64,000 nt of DNA from Clostridia bacterium (GTDB lineage: Bacteria; Bacillota; Clostridia; RUG12999). The position numbers and the translations under genes were made by a program. Below the pieces are notes generated by a model that was not told the origin of the DNA, did not search any database, and saw nothing but the letters and a program-made list of their open reading frames with translations. The stretch is from NCBI GenBank assembly GCA_017467445.1, contig JAFTSG010000016.1, forward strand, positions 34,286 through 98,285. The letters run 5' to 3'. Of the stretch, positions 8,361-17,048 are shown in pieces; position 1 is the stretch's first letter, and each line of letters starts with the position of its first letter.

Positions 8361-9728
8361 TTATATTACAGACATTATAAATACTGCTATTATGATAACC
8401 GGAAGAATATATGAAACATATGGTTTAAGCCATTTCGGCAGTTTCATACCTTTTCCTTCATTTACTTCATTGAAATACTTATCCCATCCCCAGCCGTAAC
8501 GTGTTGTACAGAATAAAACATATACAAGACTTCCGAGCGGAAGAAGTACGTTTGAAACCGCAAAGTCTTCCAAATCCATAATTCCTTTGCCGAAAATCGT
8601 TACATCCGACAAGAGATTGAACCCGAAAATACACGGAAGCGAAAGCACCATCATAAGTATTATGTTGATTGTTGCAATCTTACGACGGCTCATTTTTGTA
8701 AGTTCAAGCCAGAACGAAACAATGTTTTCAAACACCGCAATAACTGTTGAAAGTGCCGCAAACGTCATAAATACAAAAAACAGCGCCCCCACAATTCTGC
8801 CCGCCGGCATTGCGTTGAAAATGCTTGACAGAGTTGTAAATAAAAAGCTTGCACCAACGGTTGAAGCATCTGCAGTTACGCCGCCGTTATAAGTAAAGCA
8901 CGCCGGGAAAATGATAAGACCGGACATAAGTGCAACAAAAGTATCAAGTGAAAGTATGGTAAGTGCTTCACCCGGCAGACTTCTGTCCTTATTGATATAG
9001 CTGCCGAAAATTGCAATCGAACCGATACCGATGCTGAGTGTAAAGAAGGATTGTCCCATTGCGGCAGAAATTACTGTCCATATACCGTGCTGCTGTATTC
9101 CGTTTGTATTCGGAATAAGATAAAACTTAAGTCCCTCTTCTGCATTCGAAAGAGTGCAGGAATATACTGCAAGTCCTACCATAAGAACAAGAAGAGCAAT
9201 CATCATACCTTTTGTAATTTTTTCAACGCCCTTCTGAAGCCCGAGCGAGCATATACCAAAACAGCTTATGATAACAACTGCAGCTGCTATAATAAGTGTG
9301 GTTGGGTTTGAAACAACGCCGCCAAACACAGCACCAAGCTGATCGGCTGTTTCAAACTGCAGAATTGAACCGTTTAAATATTTTACAAAATAAATAAGCA
9401 TCCAGCCGGAAATGGTAGTATAAAACATCATAAGAATGTAGTTGCCCGCCATACCGAAATATTTAAACCAGTGCCATTTTTGTCCTTTTTTCTCAAGCAC
9501 ATCAAAAGATGATGCAATACTTCTCTGGCTTCCTCTGCCTACTGCAAGTTCCATTGTCATTATCGGAAACCCAAGAAGTAGCAGAAACGCAATGTAAATA
9601 AGCACAAACAGTGCACCGCCGTATGCTCCTGTTATAATAGGAAAACGGTATACGTTACCAAGCCCTATTGCACAACCTGCCGAAATGAGTATAAACCCAA
9701 GCCTTGAAGAAAATTTTTCCCTTTGCAT
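8361..9728 (-). CDS. sodium-dependent NSS-family symporter
   Basis: 455-residue inner-membrane transporter of the neurotransmitter:sodium symporter family (LeuT/MhsT/TnaT relatives) with about 11-12 helices. The N-terminal signature KFSSRLGFILISAGCAIGLGNVYRFPII (residues 4-31, broken helix 1 with sodium-binding Gly/Ala/Asn) is clear. A second broken helix is near residue 230-250 (FTLSIGIGSIAIFGSY). It probably takes up an amino acid with sodium; the substrate is not predictable. Cotranscribed with a small membrane protein and an MFS gene. Confidence 0.93.
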   Translation of the reverse strand: MQREKFSSRLGFILISAGCAIGLGNVYRFPIITGAYGGALFVLIYIAFLLLLGFPIMTMELAVGRGSQRSIASSFDVLEKKGQKWHWFKYFGMAGNYILMMFYTTISGWMLIYFVKYLNGSILQFETADQLGAVFGGVVSNPTTLIIAAAVVIISCFGICSLGLQKGVEKITKGMMIALLVLMVGLAVYSCTLSNAEEGLKFYLIPNTNGIQQHGIWTVISAAMGQSFFTLSIGIGSIAIFGSYINKDRSLPGEALTILSLDTFVALMSGLIIFPACFTYNGGVTADASTVGASFLFTTLSSIFNAMPAGRIVGALFFVFMTFAALSTVIAVFENIVSFWLELTKMSRRKIATINIILMMVLSLPCIFGFNLLSDVTIFGKGIMDLEDFAVSNVLLPLGSLVYVLFCTTRYGWGWDKYFNEVNEGKGMKLPKWLKPYVSYILPVIIIAVFIMSVI

Positions 9729-9758
9729 TGTAAGTCCTCCTAATTTATATAATATGCA

Positions 9759-10211
9759 TTAATACCCGTATAACCAGCCGGATGGAACAAGGAAGGTATA
9801 CGGTGCGGTTATAACCGCAAAAACAAGCGCAAGTTTAAAGCGGATTTTTTGCTCGCACTTTTTAAATGTAATAAAATAGTTAAATACAAAAATAAGCACT
9901 GAAGCAATAAGGAGTGCCGGAACGGTAAGATACCATTCGTCTCCCATTCTTCCCAGTTCAAAGCCTATCATTATTATAAGCATATATACTGAACCTACCA
10001 CATCTGCAAGAAGCCCGAATCCGTATATTTTCAATATGTTCTTTTTGTAAAACTCTTTTTTCTCCGGCATTTTCATAATAAGCATACTTATTATCAGAAC
10101 TATGCTGTCAATGATAAAATTGCCCGGCAGAACAATAAGCCACATTACCGGAAACATAAGAAGCATCCACAACGGAAACAGAACATTGTACAGCGTTACA
10201 TCTTTTTTCAT
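9759..10211 (-). CDS. 150-residue membrane protein, unknown
   Basis: Four or five predicted transmembrane helices in 150 residues (about 9-27, 30-45, 60-82, 93-113, 127-145) joined by short charged loops. No known family motif is recognised. It lies 30 bp before the NSS symporter and 22 bp after the MFS gene, so an accessory role to one of these transporters is possible but unproven. GGAGGTGG lies 5 nt before the ATG. Confidence 0.8.
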   Translation of the reverse strand: MKKDVTLYNVLFPLWMLLMFPVMWLIVLPGNFIIDSIVLIISMLIMKMPEKKEFYKKNILKIYGFGLLADVVGSVYMLIIMIGFELGRMGDEWYLTVPALLIASVLIFVFNYFITFKKCEQKIRFKLALVFAVITAPYTFLVPSGWLYGY

Positions 10212-10233
10212 AATGCCACCTCCAAAAATAACA

Positions 10234-11448
10234 TCAATTTATGCTTTTTTTCTTATATGGAAGTGCAATAATCACTCCGAGAGCAACTACTCCAAACCAT
10301 ACAAGAATAAGACCGTTCCAGCCGATTGCAGAAGGTGCGCCCGCAAACAGTTTGTTTGCCATTGCAGCCGCCATATAGCTTATAAAATCAATATATCCCG
10401 TAACACTTGATACCATTCCTGTATCGCAAAGGCTTGGGCAGTATCTACTGTAGAGCATTGTTGCTGAACCGCCCGACGCCATTATTCCAAGCACTAGTAA
10501 AATTATGTTGAGTGCGGGCTGACGCACAAAATATGTCAGTGCAAAAAACACAGCAGACAGCGAAAACATAATAAGTATTGTTTTGTCCATATTTCTGCCA
10601 AGCTTTTCATATATAAATATGGCAATAAATGTTGTAAATGAAATTACAAAAGTTGCCACCGTAAACACCGATGCGGACGTTTCAGGAGCAAACCCAAGAT
10701 ACTGCGTTATATATGTAGGCATCCAGAACACCACACTTGTCCTTATAACGCCTGTAATAATTGCAATAAACGTGAATTTGATTATCTGCCGTTTTATAAG
10801 AACTTTTACTCCGTAGCCTTTTTCTTCCCTTTGCGGTTTGAACTGATTATATTTCACAATGCCTTTTTTCTCATAAACCAAAAATACCGCAAAACACACA
10901 ATTGCCATTATCCCCAATGCCGCTGTGCTTGACATAAACACTCCCTGCCAGGTAAGTGCCGCCGCCGCAACACCCGCCATAGGCGAGCCGATAAACGATG
11001 CGAAGGTATATCCCATTGAACAGCGTGTGGCATACACAAGCTCGGTGTTTTCCGCTACCACTTTGGTTATTGAGCCATATATCATTGACAGGAAATATCC
11101 TGTCATTCCATAAAAAACGATTGCCGCCGTCTCTGATACAGATGCTACGTTTGCAAAAATAAAGTTTGTTATACCTGAAAGCAGAAGCCCAAGGCTTATC
11201 ATATACCTTGATTTTATTTTATCGCCTATTCTCCCATTAATAAGCTGTCCCAATGCATAGCATATAAGATATACAAACGATGCTGTCCCAATAAAGCTTT
11301 CGTCAAATCCGCTTGCAAGCATTTTGGGAGCAGCTGCACTGAATATATTTTTTGCAAAATATACCGCAAGGTATGATACTGAACAAAGACCGCCGATGCA
11401 AATTGCATTCACAACACTTTGATTTTTTAAAAATTTCGGGTTTTTCAT
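10234..11448 (-). CDS. MFS transporter, OPA-like (GlpT/UhpT relative)
   Basis: 404-residue major facilitator with about 12 helices. The loop after helix 2 (INGRIGDKIKSRYMISLG, about 70-87) is the MFS motif A position. The overall form (YFAKNIFSAAAPKM..., YALGQLINGRIGD) resembles the organophosphate:phosphate antiporter family. I start at MKNPKF, 8 nt after TGGAG; the longer frame would overlap the aldo/keto reductase gene. The gap to that gene is then 31 bp. Substrate unknown. A second, diverged OPA-like transporter lies at 59.6 kb. Confidence 0.88.
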   Translation of the reverse strand: MKNPKFLKNQSVVNAICIGGLCSVSYLAVYFAKNIFSAAAPKMLASGFDESFIGTASFVYLICYALGQLINGRIGDKIKSRYMISLGLLLSGITNFIFANVASVSETAAIVFYGMTGYFLSMIYGSITKVVAENTELVYATRCSMGYTFASFIGSPMAGVAAAALTWQGVFMSSTAALGIMAIVCFAVFLVYEKKGIVKYNQFKPQREEKGYGVKVLIKRQIIKFTFIAIITGVIRTSVVFWMPTYITQYLGFAPETSASVFTVATFVISFTTFIAIFIYEKLGRNMDKTILIMFSLSAVFFALTYFVRQPALNIILLVLGIMASGGSATMLYSRYCPSLCDTGMVSSVTGYIDFISYMAAAMANKLFAGAPSAIGWNGLILVWFGVVALGVIIALPYKKKSIN

Positions 11449-11479
11449 TTGTTTACTCCACTTGCTCCAAATACTGATT

Positions 11480-12286
11480 TTAGTGCCCTGTCCACTCAAA
11501 TAAAGTTTTTCCTTCATCAAGAACATCTATTCTTCTCATTTCGTCTTTGTTGAGCATAAAATCAAAAAGCTGTATATTTTCAATCATCCGCTCTTTATGC
11601 GAAGTTTTAGGAATTACAACTATTCCTTGTTGAACAAGATATTTCAGCGCAATCTGTGCGGGTGTTTTTCCGTGAACTTCACCTATTTCTTTTAAAACAG
11701 GTTCTTCTGATATATTTCTTTTCTTTTGAGTCAGACAGCTCCACGCTTCCATTACCGTTCCTTTTTTATCAAGCACCTCTTTCAGATCATGACGAGGATG
11801 ATAAACATGTGAATCCACCTGGTTAACAGCAGGCATAATATTGCAATTTTCAATAAATTTATTGTATCTTTCAATACTAAAATTAGATATCCCTATAGCT
11901 CTTACTTTTCCTGTTTCAAGCGCCTGTTCAAACGCGCGGTACATTTCCTCTGCTTCGTCGTATGCGCCGTGTATAAGCATTAAATCAATATAATCCGTTT
12001 TCAGGTTTTTAAGGGAGTCTTCTATTCCTTTTTTTGCCAGATCATAGCTACGGAAAGGCGTATGCAATTTCGTTGTGATGAACAAATCCTCTCTTGCTAC
12101 ATTACTGTTTTTTACAGCTTTACCTATAGCCTCTTCATTCTCATACATCTGCGCCGTATCTATAAGACGGTATCCAACATCTATTGCTTCCAAAACTGCA
12201 CGGGTTACTTCGTCCCCTCGCAAATCCCATGTTCCAAGCCCTACCATTGGCATTTTTATGCCGTTTAATAACGTTACATATTCCAT
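11480..12286 (-). CDS. aldo/keto reductase
   Basis: 268-residue NAD(P)H-dependent oxidoreductase with the TIM-barrel AKR fold. Motifs are GYRLIDTAQMYENE (Asp and Tyr of the catalytic tetrad, about 38-51), TTKLH (Lys, about 73), LMLIHGA (His, about 106) and the C-terminal cofactor segment IPKTSHKERM. The family reduces small aldehydes and ketones. It is the first gene of a six-gene run reaching to 6680 and has AGGGGG before its ATG. Behind its promoter lies an unusually long leader of about 120 nt. Confidence 0.92.
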   Translation of the reverse strand: MEYVTLLNGIKMPMVGLGTWDLRGDEVTRAVLEAIDVGYRLIDTAQMYENEEAIGKAVKNSNVAREDLFITTKLHTPFRSYDLAKKGIEDSLKNLKTDYIDLMLIHGAYDEAEEMYRAFEQALETGKVRAIGISNFSIERYNKFIENCNIMPAVNQVDSHVYHPRHDLKEVLDKKGTVMEAWSCLTQKKRNISEEPVLKEIGEVHGKTPAQIALKYLVQQGIVVIPKTSHKERMIENIQLFDFMLNKDEMRRIDVLDEGKTLFEWTGH

Positions 12287-12414
12287 AGTTTCCCCCTCTT
12301 CTTATAACCAAAAAATTATAAACCCAGCAAAAAAGCAGAGCCTACTAATTTCAAATGAAATGAACTGCCTGTTAATGTACTTTCATGCAATTCATTGAGC
12401 TTGTACACAAAGGC

Positions 12415-12443
12415 ATTATATCACAACATTTTCCCTTTTTCAA
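12415..12443 (-). promoter_or_regulatory. sigma-A promoter of the aldo/keto reductase operon
   Basis: Minus strand: TTGAAA, 17-bp spacer, TATAAT. The start codon is about 120 nt downstream; the leader has imperfect self-complementarity but no riboswitch class I recognise. Confidence 0.65.
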
Positions 12444-12447
12444 CATA

Positions 12448-12472
12448 AAAATCCTCGCAAAGCGAGGATTTT
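12448..12472 (-). terminator. terminator of dinB
   Basis: Perfect stem AAAATCCTCGC/GCGAGGATTTT with a 3-nt loop and T-rich flanks. It overlaps the dinB stop codon. Confidence 0.85.
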
Positions 12473-13683
12473 TATTCTTCATCTATACCTATTTCATTAC
12501 CGAGTGCCGAACCGAATGTAATTGCACCTTTACCGAATTTTTTTCTTATTTTATCAATATTCGTTTCAAGGCGTTCAAGCTTTTCGTGTTTTTCGGTATT
12601 GACATCTTCAAAAAGCGACAACTGCACGCCGCAGTTATCCTGATGCTCTATGTTTATTCCCGTAATTCTGAGCATACGGATAGCTTTTCGTTTATCCCTT
12701 ACGGCATTTGCAAGGTCAAATGCCTCTTTTGCAATTTCCTTTGATACATTTGTCGGAAGGGATAGCTGTTTTTGTTTTGAAACCGATTTGAAATCCGCAT
12801 ATTTTATATATACCTGAACACCGCGGCATTTGACGCATGCACGACGCATTCTTGAACATATACTGTCAGAAAGTGCGGTTATTCCGCATCTAAGCTCGTC
12901 CTCGGTTACAATATCGGTTTTAAATGTCATTCCGTTACCCACGGATTTTATTTCCCTTACGTCTTCCACGCTTTTTACGGGGTCGTTATCAATTCCGTTT
13001 GCATAATCATGAAGGATATATCCCATTTTACCAAGCATACCGCCTATTAGCTCTTTGTTTGAATTTGCAAGTTCCCCAATGGTTTTTATACCGATTTTCC
13101 CAAGCATTTCCGTGGTTCGCCGTCCTGCAAAAAGCAGGTCGCCCACAGGAAGAGGATATACAATATCTTTATAGTTATCTCTGCTAATAACGGTGGTGGC
13201 GTCGGGTTTTTTATAGTCGCTGCCCAGTTTGGCAAAAACCTTATTGAACGAAACTCCCACCGAAACAGTGATGCCGATTTCCTCCCTTACGGTGCGGCGG
13301 ATTTCGTTTGCAATATGTACTCCGTCGCCAAAAAGATTTTTACTTGCGGTTACGTCAAGCCACGATTCGTCAATCCCGAACGGTTCCACAAGGTCGGTAT
13401 AGCGTTTATATATATCATTAACTTTTTTGGAATATTCGGCATAAAGCTCGTGATGCGGCAAAACAAGCACAATATCGGGGCATTTGCGCCGCGTCGCGCC
13501 TATTGTTTCCGCTGTTTTAACGCCATAGGCTTTTGCCAGTTCGTTTTTTGCCAGAATTATGCCGTGCCGTTTTGTAATGTCGCCCGCTACTGCCATCGGT
13601 ACATCTTTAAGCTCTGGGCGTAGCATACATTCAACGGAAGCGTAAAAAGCATTACAATCACAATGCAGTATAGTCCTGTCCAT
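12472..13683 (-). CDS. dinB: DNA polymerase IV (Y family)
   Basis: 403-residue error-prone translesion polymerase. The catalytic palm motifs are DCNAFYASVE at residues 9-18 (first Asp, steric gate region) and GIDESWLDV near 103 (Asp-Glu pair). The little finger domain follows from about 235. Near the C-terminus QLSLFED resembles the beta-clamp binding motif QLSLF, which tethers the enzyme to the replication clamp. It has its own terminator, and a terminator lies just upstream, so it is probably a single-gene unit. Confidence 0.95.
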   Translation of the reverse strand: MDRTILHCDCNAFYASVECMLRPELKDVPMAVAGDITKRHGIILAKNELAKAYGVKTAETIGATRRKCPDIVLVLPHHELYAEYSKKVNDIYKRYTDLVEPFGIDESWLDVTASKNLFGDGVHIANEIRRTVREEIGITVSVGVSFNKVFAKLGSDYKKPDATTVISRDNYKDIVYPLPVGDLLFAGRRTTEMLGKIGIKTIGELANSNKELIGGMLGKMGYILHDYANGIDNDPVKSVEDVREIKSVGNGMTFKTDIVTEDELRCGITALSDSICSRMRRACVKCRGVQVYIKYADFKSVSKQKQLSLPTNVSKEIAKEAFDLANAVRDKRKAIRMLRITGINIEHQDNCGVQLSLFEDVNTEKHEKLERLETNIDKIRKKFGKGAITFGSALGNEIGIDEE

Positions 13684-13702
13684 AATTCACCTTCTTTGTA
13701 AA

Positions 13703-13730
13703 AAATCCCGAGCGTTTACGTTCGGGATTT
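13703..13730 (-). terminator. terminator between the secreted-protein gene and dinB
   Basis: Stem AAATCCCG/CGGGATTT plus an inner partly paired part; on the minus strand it is followed by a run of T. Serves the 142-residue protein gene upstream of dinB. Confidence 0.8.
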
Positions 13731-13804
13731 AAACATTATTGTGGAACACAACAAGGTTCACGGGACCCAACCGCAATCTTTGATTGTGCTGTTGGGTGTG
13801 GTTC

Positions 13805-14233
13805 TTATTTAATTTCATATTCTCCTTTTACCATTACAAGAACCTTTGAATTGGCTTCAATACCTCTGCCGTCGGAAACGGGAACTATAAGCAGATGGTT
13901 TGCAGGCATAGCCATACCGTTTGACGGGTCGTTTCCTGCAGTAACATCCGCAAGACCGCCTTTTTCGGTGGATATTATAGTTGCGCTGCCCTGACGTAAA
14001 ATCAGCTCGCATCCAGCCTGACCGATAAGCTTCTGACCGTCTTTAAGTTCAACAACCGCAAAAGCATTTTTTTCTTTAACATATTCTGTAATTTCCGGTT
14101 TGAACACTTTATCAAGATAATCCTTTGAAATAAGGGGATTATCGTCACTTCCCGGTGTTGCAAGAGCAACAACCGCGCAAACTGCTATAATTGCAAGTCC
14201 TGTTACAAGTCCGGTTACAAAATTCTTTTTCAT
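13805..14233 (-). CDS. conserved secreted/membrane-anchored protein, unknown
   Basis: 142 residues: an N-terminal membrane anchor or signal (residues 4-26, FVTGLVTGLAIIAVCAVVALA). A globular domain follows with VVELKDGQKLIGQAGCELILR, GGLADVTAG and ANHLLIVPVSDGRG. I recognise this pattern as a family conserved among clostridia with no known function, but cannot name it. A GGAGG site lies 7 nt before the ATG. It probably faces the cell surface. Confidence 0.8.
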   Translation of the reverse strand: MKKNFVTGLVTGLAIIAVCAVVALATPGSDDNPLISKDYLDKVFKPEITEYVKEKNAFAVVELKDGQKLIGQAGCELILRQGSATIISTEKGGLADVTAGNDPSNGMAMPANHLLIVPVSDGRGIEANSKVLVMVKGEYEIK

Positions 14234-14273
14234 TCGTCATTCCTCCGTAATGATACGTCAAAATTCGTCAAAG

Positions 14274-14477
14274 CCGAGGGAGTCGGACCCCATAAGCTTT
14301 AAATTTGTTAAATTCTCATTCTTGTGATTTTCCTGTTTTTAAGGTCGAAGAGTTTAAAACCTTTAAATTTTGATGGAAGACAAAGAAAATTCAAAAATAA
14401 TACTCGCGTATATTTGCAGAATTTTCTGCAGTATAACGCAAAATTTATGGTTTTAAACCTTGTGGGGTTCGACCTCA
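14274..14477. repeat. inverted repeat cluster between mazF and the secreted-protein gene
   Basis: Three related copies of a motif GGTCGAA...TTTAAAACC.TAAATTTT. One is on the plus strand at 14341-14371, one on the minus strand at 14475-14438, and a weaker plus-strand copy (GTCGGACCCCATAAG) at 14283-14309. The minus copy shares GTCGAACCCCACAAG with the weak copy. Inside lies GCAGAATTTTCTGC, itself a hairpin. The arms could fold into a long cruciform. The minus copy reaches into the last codons of the toxin gene. Confidence 0.6.
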
Positions 14478-14825
14478 CTCGACTTCAAGTCCAAAGCTTA
14501 TTCCTATAGCTCTGTCCACGCCATCCATAAGGTCATCACTAAGGCGTCCTATTTTTTCACGGAGCCTTTGTTTATCTATGGTACGGATTTGTTCAAGCAG
14601 AATTACCGAATCTTTGTTAAGTCCGTAATTTTCCGCCCCGATTTCAATATGCGTCGGCATTTTTGCTTTATTAATCTGCGAGGTAATAGCCGCCGCAATA
14701 ACCGTGGGACTGTATTTATTCACAACATCGTTCTGGACAATAAGTACAGGCCTTACTCCACCCTGTTCCGATCCTATCACAGGGCTTAAATCCGCATAGT
14801 AGATGTCCCCTCGTTTTACTATCAT
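14475..14825 (-). CDS. ndoA: endoribonuclease toxin, MazF/PemK (EndoA/NdoA type)
   Basis: 116-residue mRNA interferase that cuts cellular mRNA at a short motif. Family features are [30 protein letters not shown] (residues 4-33), IAAAITS near 48 and the Thr-His in PTHIEI, then [18 protein letters not shown]. It forms a type II toxin-antitoxin pair with the gene 3 bp upstream. The order alr-antitoxin-toxin matches Bacillus subtilis alr-ndoAI-ndoA, so the assignment to this chromosomal lineage is secure. Confidence 0.95.
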   Translation of the reverse strand: MIVKRGDIYYADLSPVIGSEQGGVRPVLIVQNDVVNKYSPTVIAAAITSQINKAKMPTHIEIGAENYGLNKDSVILLEQIRTIDKQRLREKIGRLSDDLMDGVDRAIGISFGLEVE

Positions 14826-14828
14826 GTT

Positions 14829-15101
14829 TTATTCACACTCCGCCAGTTTTTCCTCGTAGCGGTCAAGGGTTTCCTGATCCGCATCAAAACATATTTCGGC
14901 GAGTTTGAGATTGAGTTTTCCCATTTCCGTATACCCCGTCTTAAGTTCCTGCCGTAATTTTTTCTCTTCTTTTTTCACCAAATCCTCGGCAGCATCTCTT
15001 AAAACCCGAGTGCGGCTTACACCTTTTTTATTTGCAATGGCGTCAAGCTTTTTCAGCAAGGGGTCCGGAAGACTAAACAATATTTTTTTCAGCTGCGGCA
15101 A
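14829..15101 (-). CDS. ndoAI: ribbon-helix-helix antitoxin (EndoAI/NdoAI type)
   Basis: 90-residue antitoxin. The N-terminal half is a ribbon-helix-helix DNA-binding domain (KKILFSLPDPLLKKLDAIA..., residues 5-45); the C-terminal half is a helical toxin-binding tail. It neutralises EndoA and probably represses its own promoter. Start is a TTG, 8 nt after GGGGG; the nearby ATG opens a different frame that stops after 11 codons. It is cotranscribed with the toxin. Confidence 0.92.
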   Translation of the reverse strand: MPQLKKILFSLPDPLLKKLDAIANKKGVSRTRVLRDAAEDLVKKEEKKLRQELKTGYTEMGKLNLKLAEICFDADQETLDRYEEKLAECE

Positions 15102-15177
15102 GCTTCATGCCCCCTTTTTAGTTTAATATAAGTCCCGGCATAATCTTGTTTTAAATTTCCACAGCGGGTATAAATAA

Positions 15178-15206
15178 ATTATACAACACTTTTATGTAAA
15201 AATCAA
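15178..15206 (-). promoter_or_regulatory. promoter of the antitoxin-toxin pair
   Basis: Minus strand: TTGATT, 17-bp spacer, TATAAT, located between alr and the antitoxin gene. It allows expression independent of alr. Confidence 0.65.
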
Positions 15207-15227
15207 TTACAATTTACACCATAACTA

Positions 15228-16409
15228 TTAAACAAGCTGATTTAAAATATCGGTTATTTCCCCGTTTTTTAAATATACTCTGGGCACACGTTTGCCCACA
15301 TCACATACAATCTCGTAATTAATGGTTCCTATAATGCCGGCAAGAGCATCCGCACTGACGCATTTTCCGCCCGCACAGCCCATAATGATTACTTCATCGC
15401 CTACATTAACATTATTCACATCAGTTACGTCAATCATACACTGATCCATACAAACTTTTCCAACAATATTCGCATACTTGCCGCCGATTATAACCTTTCC
15501 TTTATTGGATAAATGGCGGCTAAGTCCGTCCGCATATCCTATCGGCAGGGTTGCAATTTTCATTTCTTTTTCAGCGGCATATGTTCCGCCGTAACTGATT
15601 TTTTCACCCTTACATATACATTGTATGCGCGAAACTATGGTTTTTATACTCATAGCAGGTTTAAGTTTTATAAGATTTTTGTCGAAATCCTCCGACGGAT
15701 AAAGTCCGTATACAATTATTCCCACACGCACCATATCAAGATGCATAGGCTTAAATTTTGCTGTAGCGGCACTGTTACACACGTGATGAACAGGGATTTT
15801 TTTACCGCATTTTTCTTCCAGCTTATTTACAAAATCCGTATATTTTTTAAACTGTTTTTTTGTAAGTTCATCTTCATTTTCATCTGCACAGGGGAAATGC
15901 GTGAATATCCCTTCCGCAAACAGATTTTTCATATTAAGTATTTCTGCCGCATCGTCCACAGATGATGTTTCAAACCCTATTCTGTTCATACCAACGTTTA
16001 TTTTAATATGAACCTTTGCGGTTTTACCAAGGCGCATCGCTACCGCATCAAGTGCCGCCGCATCCTCACATCTGAATACCGTCAGCGTAATGTCATTATT
16101 TATTGCATCTTCATACTCACCCTCTGGTGTATATCCAAGAACAAGAATTGGTGCATCTATACCAAAGTTTCTTATTTCAAGAGCTTCGTTTACGCAGCTT
16201 ACGGCAAGGCAGTCCGTCCCCGCTTCAAGCACGGTTTTAGCAGTCATTTTAACACCGTGGCCATAGCCATCGGCTTTAACGCTTGCCATTATTTTAACTT
16301 TATCGCCCACAATTTTTCTTATTTCGGCAATGTTAGCGGAAATCGCATCCACATTAACCTCTGCCCAAGTTCTTTTTACAAAAGTTTTCATCTTAAGAAT
16401 ATCCCCCAT
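15228..16409 (-). CDS. alr: alanine racemase
   Basis: 393-residue PLP enzyme that interconverts L- and D-alanine for peptidoglycan. The PLP lysine lies in ASVKADGYGHG (about residue 44), the catalytic Tyr region in KISYGGTY (about 270), and PIGYADGL and CMDQCMIDVT are family blocks. The ATG overlaps the stop of the upstream lipoprotein gene (TGATG), suggesting coupling. An alternative ATG six codons later has a GGGGGA site 10 nt before it. Gene order lipoprotein-alr-endoAI-endoA is the conserved Firmicute block. Confidence 0.96.
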   Translation of the reverse strand: MGDILKMKTFVKRTWAEVNVDAISANIAEIRKIVGDKVKIMASVKADGYGHGVKMTAKTVLEAGTDCLAVSCVNEALEIRNFGIDAPILVLGYTPEGEYEDAINNDITLTVFRCEDAAALDAVAMRLGKTAKVHIKINVGMNRIGFETSSVDDAAEILNMKNLFAEGIFTHFPCADENEDELTKKQFKKYTDFVNKLEEKCGKKIPVHHVCNSAATAKFKPMHLDMVRVGIIVYGLYPSEDFDKNLIKLKPAMSIKTIVSRIQCICKGEKISYGGTYAAEKEMKIATLPIGYADGLSRHLSNKGKVIIGGKYANIVGKVCMDQCMIDVTDVNNVNVGDEVIIMGCAGGKCVSADALAGIIGTINYEIVCDVGKRVPRVYLKNGEITDILNQLV

Positions 16410-17005
16410 CAGCTTATCTGGAAAAGCTCATCTCCCAGCTCTGGATTTATTTTAAATTCCGTGTATTCAATTTTTGAATAGGTTTTCCCGTCGCTGCCTT
16501 TTATTTCAAGGCTGACTGGCTGCATTTTTGCAGTGTCAAGCACCAGCTGTGCCCGTGCTTTATACTGATTGGAAAGTCCCGTATCAACAGTTAATGTTAC
16601 AAGCTTGTCATCATCTGCCGATACCGACGCAGTAGTAAGCTCATTCCGGTAATACGCTTCAAAAAAGTTCTGCAGAAACATAAAATCCCCTTCATCAATG
16701 TTAAGCCTTTCAAGCTTGAACGGAGACGATGTGCCGCTACCTTTTACTGTAGCGGAATTGCCGTTTATTACCGTAACAACTCCGCCCGATTCGCTGCGCA
16801 TTTTGTCGGGCGATTTATAATACTGCTTCATTTCATATGTATTGGTGTTATTGTTTGAATACGTAGTAAGGTGCACTATTGCCGAATAGCTTTGCATTCC
16901 GGCAAATGTATTATAAATTTTTCTGCTTGTATCAAGCTCAGGACGCACGCCTGCGCACGCCGTAAGCACTATCATAAGTATAACAGGCAAAATTATTTTT
17001 TTCAT
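16409..17005 (-). CDS. LolA/YdcC-like outer-surface lipoprotein
   Basis: 198-residue lipoprotein. The signal peptide MKKIILPVILMIVLTAC ends in a lipobox LTAC, so it should be lipid-anchored to the outer face of the membrane. The mature part (SYSAIVHLTTYSNNNT..., VTLTVDTGL, QPVSLEIKGSDGKTYSKIEYTEF) has the half-barrel character of the LolA/RseB/YdcC fold. In Bacillus the gene ydcC holds the same position before alr. The start is placed at MKKIIL, 5 nt after AGGAGGC. Its lipid or regulatory role is unproven. Confidence 0.85.
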   Translation of the reverse strand: MKKIILPVILMIVLTACAGVRPELDTSRKIYNTFAGMQSYSAIVHLTTYSNNNTNTYEMKQYYKSPDKMRSESGGVVTVINGNSATVKGSGTSSPFKLERLNIDEGDFMFLQNFFEAYYRNELTTASVSADDDKLVTLTVDTGLSNQYKARAQLVLDTAKMQPVSLEIKGSDGKTYSKIEYTEFKINPELGDELFQIS

Positions 17006-17048
17006 AAAGCCTCCTGAATAGATTTTTTCTCTAATCAGGAACAAAGGA

